DNA of 64,000 nt. Source: Strix aluco (Eukaryota; Chordata; Aves; Strigiformes; Strigidae). Under the pieces are notes generated by a model. That model was not told the DNA's origin. It made no database searches and saw nothing but the letters and a program-made list of their open reading frames with translations. The position numbers and the translations under genes are program-made. Positions 36,801 to 50,112 of this stretch are shown here, piece by piece. Where the stretch lies: positions 10,445,466-10,509,465 of the forward strand of contig NC_133954.1 of the NCBI RefSeq assembly GCF_031877795.1. The letters run 5' to 3'. Position 1 is the stretch's first letter, and every line of letters begins with the position of its first letter.

Positions 36801-39800
36801 CCTGACAAGTTTTACCAAAAGCACAGTACACTTAAAAACAAAACGAAACCAATACTATTATCTGGTTTTGGCCATGTTTTTGTCATAAAATCATTTCCAT
36901 GCTGCAGGCATAAAATTCATAAGTAGATTAAACCAGGCTTCTTTTGCACACAAAGGTGATTTGAAGGGAATATACATGGAATTAATGCTTTCTTAGCCCA
37001 GCACATGATCTGAGAACAAGCCATTCAGGATTAATGATGGGTTAAAATGATAAAATCATATAAAAGAAATGTTTTTGTAAGCAAATTGTGAACATACTAT
37101 TTTTGAGCCCGTTAATCTCCTAGATTAATGTTTTAGCTGCATCTTTAAGAGATACAGGCAACCTGATGACCAAGAATTTTGAATCGAGGTGATCAGTTAC
37201 TTGTGATACATTAATTAAACTTACCACAGAATCAGGTACAACTCTATTTAATGTATACATTTTGTTCTCCTCTGGACGGTTCCTTTGTTATGTAAATATG
37301 GTACATTTAAAAGCTGTATCTCAAGAGTGATCTTATTAAAATACTTCAGTTCATATTGATTTAATGACTTGAGTTTTTCTTATCCACATATTATTTCACC
37401 TGTTGCGTCCCAAACAGTTAATTAAAAACGGAAGGGGAAAATGATTGAGTGTTGTTTCTGTATTAGTTTGGAAGTTTTGTCTGGCCAGTTTTCTTTCCTA
37501 TTGCTTTATTCAAAACTGATACTCTAGCAATCATGAGAAGTGACCATAGTATAGCATTTGGGGATCTTTCACCAGATTAGCTAGTTGAATCCATCCTATG
37601 CCATTTAATTTCTTCCCAACCCAGATGTTGTGTGTCAGGTTAGGATTGTTGCCGTGTAATCTAGCTGCTTTAACTGTAGTATTGGCAAGGTCTCAATAAA
37701 ACTAGCCAAACATAAATTGAACAGAATGCATACTTTCATATTCATTCATATCCATAGTAGCTAAAGCATGGACTGAAGAATTACATTTGCTACTTATTTG
37801 CTCTTTGTTGTGGTGAGTCATTTGCAAATTGAATCTGACATTTTGACAATATGCTTGTAACATTCACAGTTTCAAATAGACTGAAGTGACTTTCTGATTG
37901 TTTGATTTGCCAAGCACTTGTACATTCTCACATTTGTCAACCTCTCTACTTCTAAAAATTTTCTACAAATTAAAGAAGTACATGCAGTAATGTGCTCACT
38001 CTGAACACAACAGTATTTTATAATACCTTGCTTTTTTCTTCCATTTACATCTCTTCATCCCCTACTGCTGTGTTTCAGTTCATCTATCCATTTTTTTTTT
38101 CAGTCTTCAACTTCTATCCATCTTCTGCTGCTTGAATTTTTCACTTTCCTTAACTTTCTCAGGTTTTCCCCTACATTTTTAAAAGCATCTCTATGACCGT
38201 AGCAGGATCATTACTTATAAGATCGGAGGGTGCTGGTATAGTCTTCATTAGTTGGCAGGAGCTGTACAGTCAGCACTGAGCAGAACTATTAAGGCTTTTT
38301 TCCTTCCACAGTCTTGTCTAATACTTTTTCTGAGATTCAGTGTCTGACTTGCTCTGCAGATGGGGAGCTGGCATCACTACCACAGGAATTTCTAATGTAA
38401 TGATCATGTTTCTCTTAGCACTGAGTCAATATTTCCGGTATTAATTAAATTTGATGGCTTCACAGTAGTGAAAAAAAAAAAAAGCTTCAGGTACAGGAAA
38501 CATCAAGATGTATTCAGACACACTTACATGATAATTTATCTTAGGACAGAGAGCAGTAGAAGCAAAAAGCAGAAGAAAGAGGTGGCCAGCTTTAAGTTTG
38601 CAGAAATATTAAAAGGAAAAAACACTAGCTGGAAACTGCTTAATCACATTAGACAATGCATAATTTGTCAGTTTTAACACTTTTTGTTTGAAAGATCACT
38701 TTTTTGTTTTGGTTTTTAGCTGGTTTTATTACTATGTTTACTAGAACAAGGGGTTTGGGTTTTAGAAATGAAAGGTGTGATAGGAGTTACAGGCAAATGA
38801 CAGCAAACTTGGGTTAACTGGATTTAGTGGGTTCGCTCACAGGAAAAACTCAGTTGCATCTGGAATAATTATATTGAATAAATGAGCTCTATCTTTGTCT
38901 TATCATTTCTCAGTTTATTTTTCCCTGGTAATTCTCCTGTACCAGAGTAAAAACAATATCCCAGCTCTTCTCACTGAAGTAGTTGCTACCTCATCCAACT
39001 GTGTGAGTAGCCAAGAAAGCTGATGATCAAAAAACCAAGTCTGCTGAAGATGAGTAAGCAACTAGCAATATTATTTGAGCTCTGAAGAAAGAACCTCTGG
39101 TAGAGAGACATTGACAGTGTCTTGTTCCTAAAAAAATTTCCATGAAACCCTCAAATAAATTGGTGGTGCTGCTGTCATTGAAACTGGGAAATTTGATGCA
39201 GTAAATTCTAGGATGGGTAGATGTGTACACATTTTTCTTGTACCTTCTTTCTGTTTCCACCTAATTGGGATTTTCTCTTGCAATTTGTTTAAAACATTGT
39301 CTTTTGGTTTCTCTCTACTATTAAGAAACAAATATGAATAAAAATGGGTAAATATATATCCATGTCCTGAGATTTAGCAATTACAGGAGGTAGAGTATGT
39401 TCAGTTGTTTCAACAGCTGTGTGCTAAGCTGTGCCAAGGGACCAAAGATGTCTGCTTGCAAGTCTAGGCAACAACTTCTGTATTCCTTGTTTGTCTCTTC
39501 TCTTTCGGAGGTTTTTTTTTTGGATTTGAGGCCCAGTGCCATACAAAGATGAGGAATATCCTTTCCTTGAAAGGTCATAAAAGCAAGCAGTGTGTTGGCT
39601 ACAACATTAATCCTTAAGACAGGAAAGATGATTTGCCAAAAACTTTGATAAATCATCTTTTTTAATGTAATGAGTCCTGTCTTTACATTTGTGCATGCTG
39701 TTGTGGCTACTTCATGAAGAACTGAATGTCCTGAACAAGGGCCAAGGCACCAAAATCTTTCTATTAAACCAAGAATATTTTTTAGGATCAGCAAAGAAAC

Positions 39801-41460
39801 AGTTAAAGAGTTTGATGGGCAAATATTTTGAAAAACACAAAATTAGATCAGCTTTTGGCAGATTGCAAAACTCATCTGCTGTTTTCATCAGACCACACGA
39901 AAGAAACAGGAACCATGGCATCCCCAAGGAACAGATAGGAACAGAACATTCAACCTTTTCAAACCATTTTTTTGGGGCATAGATTAACAAAACTACACTT
40001 ATACTTTAGTGCGTGGTTCATGCATTTTGAGGTGGAACAGAGTGCAACATTTTCATTTTGAACTATTTTTGTAATAATCCCATAGGTTTCTGGAAATCCT
40101 AATAAATAAATTTATAGGATCATCTGCCAAGTGATAAGCTTTTAAATTTCTTCAATGCTAAAACTTCTTTTCTTGAGATCATCCTTTGCTGCTGCTTTTG
40201 TCATTGTGCTGTATGATCTCTTTCACTGGAGCTAGCTGAACTAAACGCAATTAAATGAAAATCCTGGAAAAGATTTTCGGAAGAGCCAGAATTCATTCCT
40301 ATGCTGAATGACTGTTATGAACAATGAAATTATTATTTATCTTTTAAAATTTGCCTAAATTCTTTAAGTTCTTATTTGGAATATAGTCACAGGACATTTA
40401 TAGTTTTGAAGAGATCAGCATAAATTCTGGTATTAAAGATGTCCTGTGGAATCCTATGTAGTAATTAAAGTTCAATCAGTTACCATTTGTCATTTCGTTA
40501 GGGAATTCTGCTGAAACCATAGGACACGTTACAGCTATTGTACTGTATTGTCTTACACCTTAGAGCTAGAGCAATGAGGACGTATTTCTGCTCAATTTAA
40601 ACTGTCTTCCCGTAATTTCTGCTGCGAAGGAATTAATTGTTAGTGGTGGAGTATCTCTCTCTACTGGTAGCCTTTGTAAATGCAATGGAACTGTGGCTTC
40701 CATTTAATTGCGCACCAATTCCACTGTTTTTGCAACATTGTAAGTTACATAGCCCATGAAAAGCAAATTTATGCTAATGAGTGCTTCAGCACGTGTACTG
40801 AAACAAAAGCCCCTGATGGATGCAGATAGTGCCTGCTTGAGGGAACGGAGGTTAGGTGCTGACCTTCCTCTTGGTGTTTTTTTATGTAGCCAAAGCCTTG
40901 AACCATACTTTCCTTGCTCCATTGCCTGATAATCTATCCTCTGAGAGGTTCCTTCCAAATGAGTGATTTCTAAAGGAAATTCAGAGGAAGTTTATCAAGT
41001 ATATATAATGAAAAGGCTGTTTTGGTTTTCTTAGAGTATCAGGTAGAAAATCAGGAGATATTGTGGCAATTTTCTACAGCCTGTCATCTTACATGGGAAA
41101 AGCATATTGTGAAAGAGACTAAGACTGAGAAAAATGGATTTTTGATAATTTTTTATAATTCATTTTGAATGATCTGTTTTCCAGTAGTATTTGCAAGTCA
41201 CCATCCCATCAATGTAAGTGGAAACAAAATGCAATGATTATCCCTACACCTGGATAAAATAGCATTTTTGCAATTTTATTTTTTTGCATAAAACTTTTTT
41301 GCATAAAATAGCATTTCAGAATTTTTCTAAAGATATTTCAATTTCACACCACGAGGTGGAGACATCTACCTGCAATTCTTGGTAAAATGACCCTAATACT
41401 TAACTGTAAAATTGTAGCTAAGGTTTAAATAAAATGCTGCCTTTCCCCTTCCCTTCCACT
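33870..41460. other. MEOX1-SOST interval, non-coding part
   Basis: I see no gene. Around 39.4-40.0 kb both strands stay open for 90 or more codons, but neither product looks like a protein family and splice context is poor. A local duplication of ATAAAATAGCATTT at 41254-41267 and 41303-41316 flanks two copies of a TTTTTTGCATAAAA unit. This is a small segmental repeat of about 50 bp. Distal SOST enhancers are expected somewhere in this interval, but I cannot place them by eye. Confidence 0.4.
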
Positions 41461-41495
41461 TAAAAATAAAATAAAACAATAAAATAAAATAAAAT
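41461..41495 (+). repeat. (TAAAA)n simple repeat
   Basis: About seven imperfect copies of TAAAA. An A-rich microsatellite. Confidence 0.85.
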
Positions 41496-44400
41496 GTATA
41501 CAGATGCTTTATCAAGAAGCTCCATTATTCTTTTGTTTTGCACTTTAAAAAAATCACTAAATTGTAGCAGCTGTCCACTGCTGGATGGACATGAGCACTT
41601 CCATGTAATTTTTCAGCATCTGTACCATAGACCCACTGGCAAGATTTTCTTGGATAACCTCCAAGCTGCAGTTGAGAGCCAGGGAGCATGCTTTCAAGCT
41701 GAGTGGCAAGGAAAATTGGTGAGGAACTCCTTTGCATGTAAGAAGTCCACACCTAAGCATATGAAGTAGCTAATAAATTACCATCTGGACCAAATCATTT
41801 AGGAAAGGTCAATACCTTAGTGTTTTGGTTAGCAAAGGCAACAAGTTCAGATACCCTACACTACAGCAAAGGGTGAGGGAAATCATGGCTTCAGATAGGA
41901 CAATTATTCTGGGTTACTCAAAAGAGAAATCTGAAGACTTATTTTTGCAACAGGAAAACAAGGGCAAGCTCAGGAGTTGGTGCACTTTCATGTTCCTTGA
42001 GTCCTTTGTTGCCACTGGTTCCAGGGTAAGGGTTTTTGAATTTTTTCAGATTTGCTGAATTCATGCTCCCCCTCTGCCTAGCTACAACCTTTGCCTCGTG
42101 GCTGTATCCTCATTTGGTTTGATTTTATGTTTATAATTTATGCACTCCAGGCTCCTTCAGCAAATTGTAAGTGTGTTTGCCAGATTGTTGTCTGGGAATA
42201 AGGAAAGAAGCTATTTTTTTTCTTGTCATTGGACTGTTGCTATTGTGGGAGAAATGTGTGTGAGGAACAAAATCCTTTGCTAGAAGGTGACCACGACAGT
42301 CACTCCTGCGGTTCGTTGCTCGAAGACAGTGAGGCACCATGGTTCCTGCTGTGACTCAGGATGTAACAGTTATGGTTTATGGAGAAAAAAATTGATTTTC
42401 ACATTTTCTTGAGTACTACATGTCTTGCTCTTTCTAGTTCCATGTATGAAAAAAATGTAAAATGTTTCTAGTGGATGCCTTACTTTTTAAAAGTGTCAAG
42501 CAAGTGACTCCCAAAAAAACCCATGTAAACTTTAAGATCAGGGAAACTGAAGTGAAATTTGTTAACACACACAACACAAACCACTCACATGCAGAGCTTG
42601 ACATGCCAAGAAGCAGAAGTGATTAGGATAATGATGCTACAGGATAGTTTAGAACTAAGAACCTCTGTTACACCAGAGTAGAGGAACTAAGCAATTGCAG
42701 GAGATGGGCCAGAACAAGGAATGACCAAGGGAGAGTACATTGCAATCAGCCACTAAGGGAATGAATCAATATTAGATTTGACAGAGAGAGGAGGATCCAC
42801 CTCAGGCTGAATAAATATTTTGTTCAAGATAAATTATCATTTTCCAGAATTGTAAACTTTAGCCTTCATCTGGGAAGATGAAACCAACCACACTCAGGGG
42901 TTTAAAGTTTCACCTCTGCCCTTGGCTACTACTTCAGATGTTGCCTCCTCTGACAAGACAGGTGACAGAGTCCATGTGCAGAACTCTGCTGTGACCAACC
43001 AACCCCTTTTTTACAGGTCGCTCAACAGCTATTGCATAATGTCAACCACTACCAGCTCAGGCTTGACACCTATGTATCAATACCATCAGTTAGCCAGGGT
43101 TCACATCAAAAACATGGCTATCGGCATTTGTGTCAGAATTCGTAGTAGCATCAGTGTCTGTAAACTAGAAATCAAGCCTGAGATGCTGAGGTGCATTAAT
43201 GCACAGAACCTGTTTCTTCAATCCAGGAGAGAGAGCCAGCAATGTTAAGAAGCATACACCTAAGGAAGTAAACTTGGGACTTCCACAGAAGGTAAATGTC
43301 CTTCTGTAAGTAAAAATATTTAAATAAAATCAAATTTAAATAAAAGCAAAAATTTTGAAAAGGTTAGAGTGGAACTGGGTTGATTTTTATTCCTTCAGAA
43401 TTTGCCACAGATAAATTGCATCAGATGTTGCCAGAATGCTCTAAGTTTAATATCATATACAAAGGACCGTCTAATAGATCTATCTATCTATATCAGAAGC
43501 TATGAAGCTCTTGGGAGGCTTTAATCAGTCCTAATGCTGCAAAACATCAAAACGAGACATTATGGACACTCTCCTCCTGCTGGCAGTGATTTTTGTAAGC
43601 AGACAACAAGAAGATGCAGTTAATATGTTCCAAAAGATTAAATGAGCTTTTCCTGTAGGGGACTGGGCTGCTTAATCAGTTCCTTTACAGTTGTTGCTAT
43701 CAAGTCCTCTTTGGGCAAAATGACAGAAGTATTCAAGGCTGGCTATAAAAATGAAAATAAATTAGGCAACATTATCTATAGAGACTGTTGTGAAGAGTTT
43801 ATTTATGCAGGAAATTTCCTCTTTTCTTGAAAACATTTTCACATGAAAGTCCCCAGACATTAAAGAACATGTATTTTCTATGGTTTAAAGCTATCTTTGA
43901 TTCTTAGGAGCTCCATGAGAGAAGGGCAAGTAAATATAAGTTCGGGTAATGAAAAGAAGATGCAAGATATCAAAGTGCAGCCGTCTTCTATAGTATCAGA
44001 AACAGCTTGATAAGCCTAATCTAAATCAGAATTTTGAATAAATTTCCAGTAAGGTATGTGAGTTCTCCAAGATGATAATGTTTGTTCTCTCGGAACTGTT
44101 ATGCCCCTGCATAGGCAGTTGAAGGAATGTGGTGAAGGGCACAAATGTCTTTGAGGATTCTCCAAAGTCTATGTGGGGAACATCAGCAGTAGGTGCTAAG
44201 GGAGACTTGTATAACAAGAAGGGTAGCATTTCTGGAAGGGTAGGGACTGGATCATTGTGCAGTCTTTCCCATTAGCTGCAGCCGGAATGGTTCTCTGAAC
44301 CCAGATTCATCTTCAAGGAAACCACTATCTTTTCCAGGTTGGGTTTTTTTTTTTGTTTTTACTTACAGGAAATTTACTGGCAGTTATCATGGAAAGGTCC

Positions 44401-47400
44401 CACTGTACTGACTCCTTCCTCACCCTTGCCCTGCGATCCTTTACACAGGACTGTAACTCCGGAGCATGGATTCCCAGTCCACAGGCTCCCCGCTAATTGC
44501 CAAGGCAGTTTTCTCTGCTGGAATGGCCTCTGTGGTTGCCATGACAGTGACTAGCAGGATCATAATACAAAGGTGAGGAGCCTGTAAGTTGAAGGAGGCC
44601 TCATGTAGGGTTTGATTGATAGAAAAAGTGATTTTTAGCTCAGTAAGAAAGAGTGTGAGCAGCTCTTCCACTTGCCCCTCGCTGGGTTCCCAGGGCCCTA
44701 AGCCCTTTTGCAAATAAGGAGGTATTTGCCCAGATGCTGTGAGAACAGAAGCTTATCTGGCAAACCCAAGGAATTCTTCCATGTCTCTCTGAAGGATTCC
44801 AAATTGTGAAAAAGAGCTAAAAATGGGGCAAATAGGAGCTACTGAGTCATCCACTCTAAAGTATATATTATACTGTGACTATCTGTAGCTAGGAGTATAT
44901 ACTGCTACTGGCAGGTTTAACACCCTGACACTTGTATTTTTCCTGTATCTACCATATATTTGGATATGCTTAGAAGTCAGAGAGCTCTCTTACTTTTGTA
45001 AAGAGTAGGTAGCATGTTAATATATGAAAGATTCTAGACTATACTAAGGGCAAGCTTTTTGGATAGGATTTGGAGAGGATATTTGTCTTTTGGCCAGTCA
45101 GTCCTGCAGTTAACGTTACTCTTATTCATTGAAAAGAGCTACAGGACTTCAGGCTGATGCCACTAAGTGCTGTTTGTTCTAATTCCCACAGTTGCTTCTT
45201 ACTCATAAGTTTTTTAGGGGACTCATAAAGCTACTGCTACTATACTTGCTGTAATTAACAAACCTGTTCTCTGTTGGTGGTCAATAGGAAACAATAGAAT
45301 GCTAAGATTCACTGGAAATGAAAAACCTTCCACTGAATTTTCATTACTGTAATGGTCTAATTCTCAAATCAGCTGAACACATGTATCAATCAGAAGTCAG
45401 AATGCATTTATAGTACCAACTAGTCGAGTTCCTGGAGAAAAAAAAGAAGGGAAAATGTCAGAAGAAAAACTTTTATAATGTTTTCTTTATGCTTGCTAGT
45501 GTTGTTTCAGGCCTGCAAGAATATCTCAGATATTTAGGTCAGTAAGCTGTGGGGAAGAAGTGTGGAAAATATACTTGTGTTATGCCTGTGATTAAATACG
45601 TATTGGATATACAGCTGGAGTCAAGTTACCAGTATATTGTAATGATAGTTCCTCTTTTTACTTGGCATCGATCAGAAGTCATGCTTTCTAGCCATGAATG
45701 ACCCAAATAATAAAATATGAAATTTTTAACTTGGGATGGAGTGTGGTTTCACTAGAAAAGGTGAAGAACAGGAACCTGAAAGTCAAAAGAGTATTTCTAC
45801 ATGGTGTTTGAGTTACCATATAGCTGTAGGCAATTCATTTATGACCAAATTTTCTATGCATATGTCCTATAGCTGGAACTAGATTTTCCAAAAAGCTCAA
45901 CACTCAACATAGGTTGCTTTATACAGTCCTCTGTTTTTCCAGAGGTCTGTGCCACTAGAAGCTAGTAGCAGTAGACTCGGAGGACTCAGATGTGTACTCT
46001 GTTCAGTTCTGTGCTAGACTGTCAGCCTAATGCTAGTAGGAAATAGCCAAAATTAAACACTGACATTAAATTCACACTTTCAGGTGGTTCCCATTTGAAA
46101 ATAATGTAGGCTAGATCCAATTAGCAATTACCACTTATTTATTATGAACAAGTAGAATTCTAATTAGGCTGATTTGAGCCTCAGCTACCCCCTCAGATTG
46201 AGTTGGCAATTAAGGTACTACTTGTACTAGTAATTATGGTTTACCATGAAATTACCCTCCCTTCTTCCCTCTCCCCCCAAAAAAACATCGAATGAGCCAT
46301 GAGTGGAATTATATTTATCACAGGACCCTGTGCTGTAGAGACTTTGCAAATAAATATAAACAATTAGAAAACCACTCAGAGTGCTGTGGCAGCACAGTAA
46401 TTAGGGTTTGAAGATAGGAATTTTTGCTGAAGCCAAATTGGCTGGGTTGTCATGCAAGAGGATCTGCAAGTGTCTTCAGCAATCACCCCTGAGGGTGAAA
46501 ATCCAGTCACTGGCCCTCCTGGCAGCAAAATTTACTGACATATTTTGGAAAAAAGAAATGTGCCTCTTTAAAATGCAGGGTGGGGTTGTTCTTGATAAAT
46601 TAATGTGGGATTTTTTTTTCCTTTTCTTTTTTAATAGCATACCATCTCCTAAATCCCAATCCTGAGCCTAAGGTGGCAACTCTTTCTTTCCATTTCACTT
46701 AGATGTGGTTTCTGATCTTGCAAGGACTTAATAATATAGTGAGGAATGCAATTAAAGGATAGGTCCTAGAACCTAGGGCATTCTGAATAGCATAATATAT
46801 AATTAAATTACTATTATTAATAAAGATGCTTGCCATTAAAGAGGAAAATACTAAGGAAAACAATCATTTCACTTCATTAGATTTACAGAATGTATAATTC
46901 AAAATACATTGAAAAAAGCAAGCTGTCAGCATAATAATTTGTCTCCCTGTCCATAAAATATGACATGATACTTCTTCCTATTTCAGTAAGAACAATCTAG
47001 GACCCAGACAGCACAGAATAGAACATTTGTATCATAGTAATTCAAAATGCCTGTTTAAGTTAGACAAATGAAAAAATAGACTCCAGCCCACACATTGTGG
47101 CCTGGCACAGAGTAGCATCCAAAGATGAATGCAGCTGATGAGATTAATTTGTCGGGCACTTACTTATCACCTACAGACTGAGGCTTCATATATTATGAGA
47201 TCATTTCCTGATGCATGCACAACGTGCTATTTCAGCTTGGCTCCATCCAAATAGGGCAATTTACTGTGGCCAGAAGGGGCCAGAATTACCACCATATCAC
47301 ATTATTAAAATGGTCTCATAGTTAGTTCAGCCATTTGACCCCTGAGTATTAGGTCTACCGTGTGCTTCTGCTAAGGATGGCATGTGAAAGATCTCTTTCT

Positions 47401-49922
47401 TTTTGGCCTATCTTATGCCTGTTACTTTTTGTCCCTTTGACATTCTAAATATGGGAAATTCATAAACTCTGATACAGGATTTTCTTGTTTGCACATATCT
47501 GTATGCTGGGGTCTGTTTGATCATGTTCTTCTCTTCAAGAAATCTTAGTGTAATGTATAGTTTGTCTGTAAGAAACAGACATTATCCAGTGCTACACAAA
47601 CTCTCCTGCATGTAGGGTCACCTCCCACATGAAAGCAGTACAAGGAACAGAGCTAGGACACTCAGTACGGCGGAACTGCCATATCCCACAATTTGCTTAA
47701 CTATTTTCCTGATGAAAGTGAAAGTGTGACCTGAATCATGCTAGTGGCTTTAACAAGTCCTTTAGTGAGTCACAGCTTAATATGGTTCTTTAAAGGTAGC
47801 CAGCAACCCTCCTTCTGGAAGGAAGGTTCTGGCAATCCTTGCAGGAATCCAGCACTTCCTACTGGCCTTCAATAGCATGAATGATGCAGCTCCTTCAGAG
47901 TCAGTCAAACATAGCTGCAATACCAAAACAGAGATGCTTCATCATTTGTCTTCTGCAGGCACAGAAAGCTCTGTCTGCATCCACAAATTAACAGGAAAAT
48001 TTCTCACAATTCAGTTTCTTGTACAGAGTAAACAGAGTTCAGTTTATTGTTTTTTAACTTAAATAATAAGATCTGTGGGGCTCTTGTTTCTCTATGTATA
48101 TCCCCTGTCATGCTGTGACCCTGAAGATAAAGCAGCACCTCTGAAGAACAGTTTATTTTTATTTACCAGAAATGGATTGTGTTTGGAAGTGTGTAACTCA
48201 CACTTCCAGTTACGTCCATCTTCTCATTTCAGTTGGAATTGATCTTTCCTGTAAAATGCTACCAAAAATCAAAGTGTTCACAGAGAGGAAGTTTTTGTGC
48301 TTGACTCTTAGAAATGAAATCCTGTCTAGTAACCAGAGCCATTATGAGCATTCTTAAGACACGTGCAGAATGGTAATCTGATTTCAAAGAAAGATGAACA
48401 ATTTACATATACTGAACTACTTAGTATTTATCTTTGTGATATGAAAATAAGCTATGGTTATAATGACATTTGAAGTCAGTGAAAAAGCTTATACTGACAT
48501 CGTTATCTGACTGCAGGATTCTCCCACTATCTCAGGGACCCATTTCTATGCATGTCTTTGCTCCTGAAACATTCTTCCTTGATGTACATTTCAAATCTAG
48601 TAGTAAATGTCTTATCATGAAGTCAGTAATTCAACTCTCTACAACAATACTAACTGAGGTTGATTATCCACCAGGCTTGCATGTGCATGTGTTTTTGTTT
48701 TACGTTATATAAATAGCTGCCCAGCCCTGAGAGCAAGATGCCAGTCTTTGAACTGCAGGAAGGACAACAAAAGTGACTGACAGCAGCAAACCCGTGAGAC
48801 TGGTTGAGACAACTTTAATTTACTTGTATAGCATGCATATGGAAGGGTCCTCACCTCCCGTTTTGGTAATGATAAATGACAAGATGTCGACAGTTATTAA
48901 TTAAACTGTTTGGCATAGCAATGTACACGATGATAAGACCTAAGAAATGTGTAGCATTCCTTCTACCCCATCATGAGAATGAGGCCCCTCCACTGTTCTC
49001 TGGCACAGCAGAGATTAGGCTAAAGCATCAATATTCCAGTACAAGCTGGCTACCTAGTAACTGCCTGAACACAGGGCCCTAAAAATTGAAATCCTCTCTC
49101 ATGCAATGTGTAGTAATTAAACTTCAGCATTCTTTCTGCAGGAAATGTTTCTCCTGTGTTGTTCCCACAGATTTGCTACAACAACAATTTTAGCCCCATG
49201 AACTATTAACCAATTATAAAGGGATTTTCTCAGTCTGCTTTAACTGAGGATCAAAGTCAGAAATGTTTTTTTCTTACCAGATATTGTAGTTTAGGATACA
49301 AAACACCAAGCGTACACAGGACTCAAGGTCAGTCAAACAGAATAGACGCAAGGCAGGGGAGTAACTCATGCTCCATTTCAGCTTCTCTGATTTGACTTGC
49401 CAACATTCCAGCTGCTTTTCTTCCTTAAAAAAAACCTCATTGCCCCACAATTGCAAGGCATTTATCCTCTTCTACTTTCATTTATATCTTTCATACCTAT
49501 ATCCTTTATGTATGTGCTACTTGGAGTTAATTATGTCTATATACTGCTCAATTACTCAGAATTTAATATATACCCAACTTCTCACTAGCTTACTTGCCTA
49601 ATGAAGCCTTAGTTTTCTTTTTAGAGTCCCTGTTGAATTTTATGTTGTGTAAGAATAGCCTGCTGAGCTAATTCAATTAGCTAATACAGATAGTGATGAT
49701 TTTTGTCTGCATTTGCCTCATAAAGCAGTGAATAAACTTCCAGTGCTCTAAACAGTAGTTATTAGTTGTTGTTATTTAAAATGGACCAGAAGAGTCTCTT
49801 CAAGCTTTATGTTTCAGTGAATTTAGAACACCGTACAAAGCACTGGCAAAGTAGTGAAGTGTTCCAAAGAGGAGAAAAACAGCCATGACACAAGCAAACT
49901 ATCTGCTCATTACACAACCACA
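41496..49922. other. MEOX1-SOST interval, non-coding part
   Basis: There is no supported gene. A short TCTA microsatellite lies at 43478-43492. A 108-codon plus-strand frame around 42922-43248 has no recognisable motif and I treat it as chance. Confidence 0.4.
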
Positions 49923-50112
49923 GTATCACAGAATTGTTGAGGTTGGAAGGGATCTCTTGAAAACATCTAGTCCAACCACCTTGCTCAGGAGAGGTCAGCT
50001 AGAGAAGGTTGCCCATGTCTGTATCCAGTCAGGTTTTGAATATCTCTATGAATGGAGATTCTACAACCCCTCTGGGTAATCTGTTCCAGTGTTTGACCAC
50101 CATCACAGTATT
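49923..50112 (-). mobile_element. CR1 LINE 3' fragment
   Basis: A minus-strand CR1 end of about 190 bp. The plus strand reads TCACAGAATTGTTGAGGTTG, then the TAGTCCAACCACCTTGCTCA block. It ends with CTGTTCCAGTGTTTGACCAC and CATCACAGTA. This is a typical bird CR1 3' UTR, slightly diverged. Confidence 0.92.

Noticed and set aside
39381-39982. Overlapping open frames on both strands of 90-137 codons
   Set aside because: Neither looks like a protein domain. Poly-Lys comes from an A-run and there is no splice or repeat support.
42922-43248. 108-codon plus-strand frame
   Set aside because: There is no domain, no splice context and no neighbour relation.
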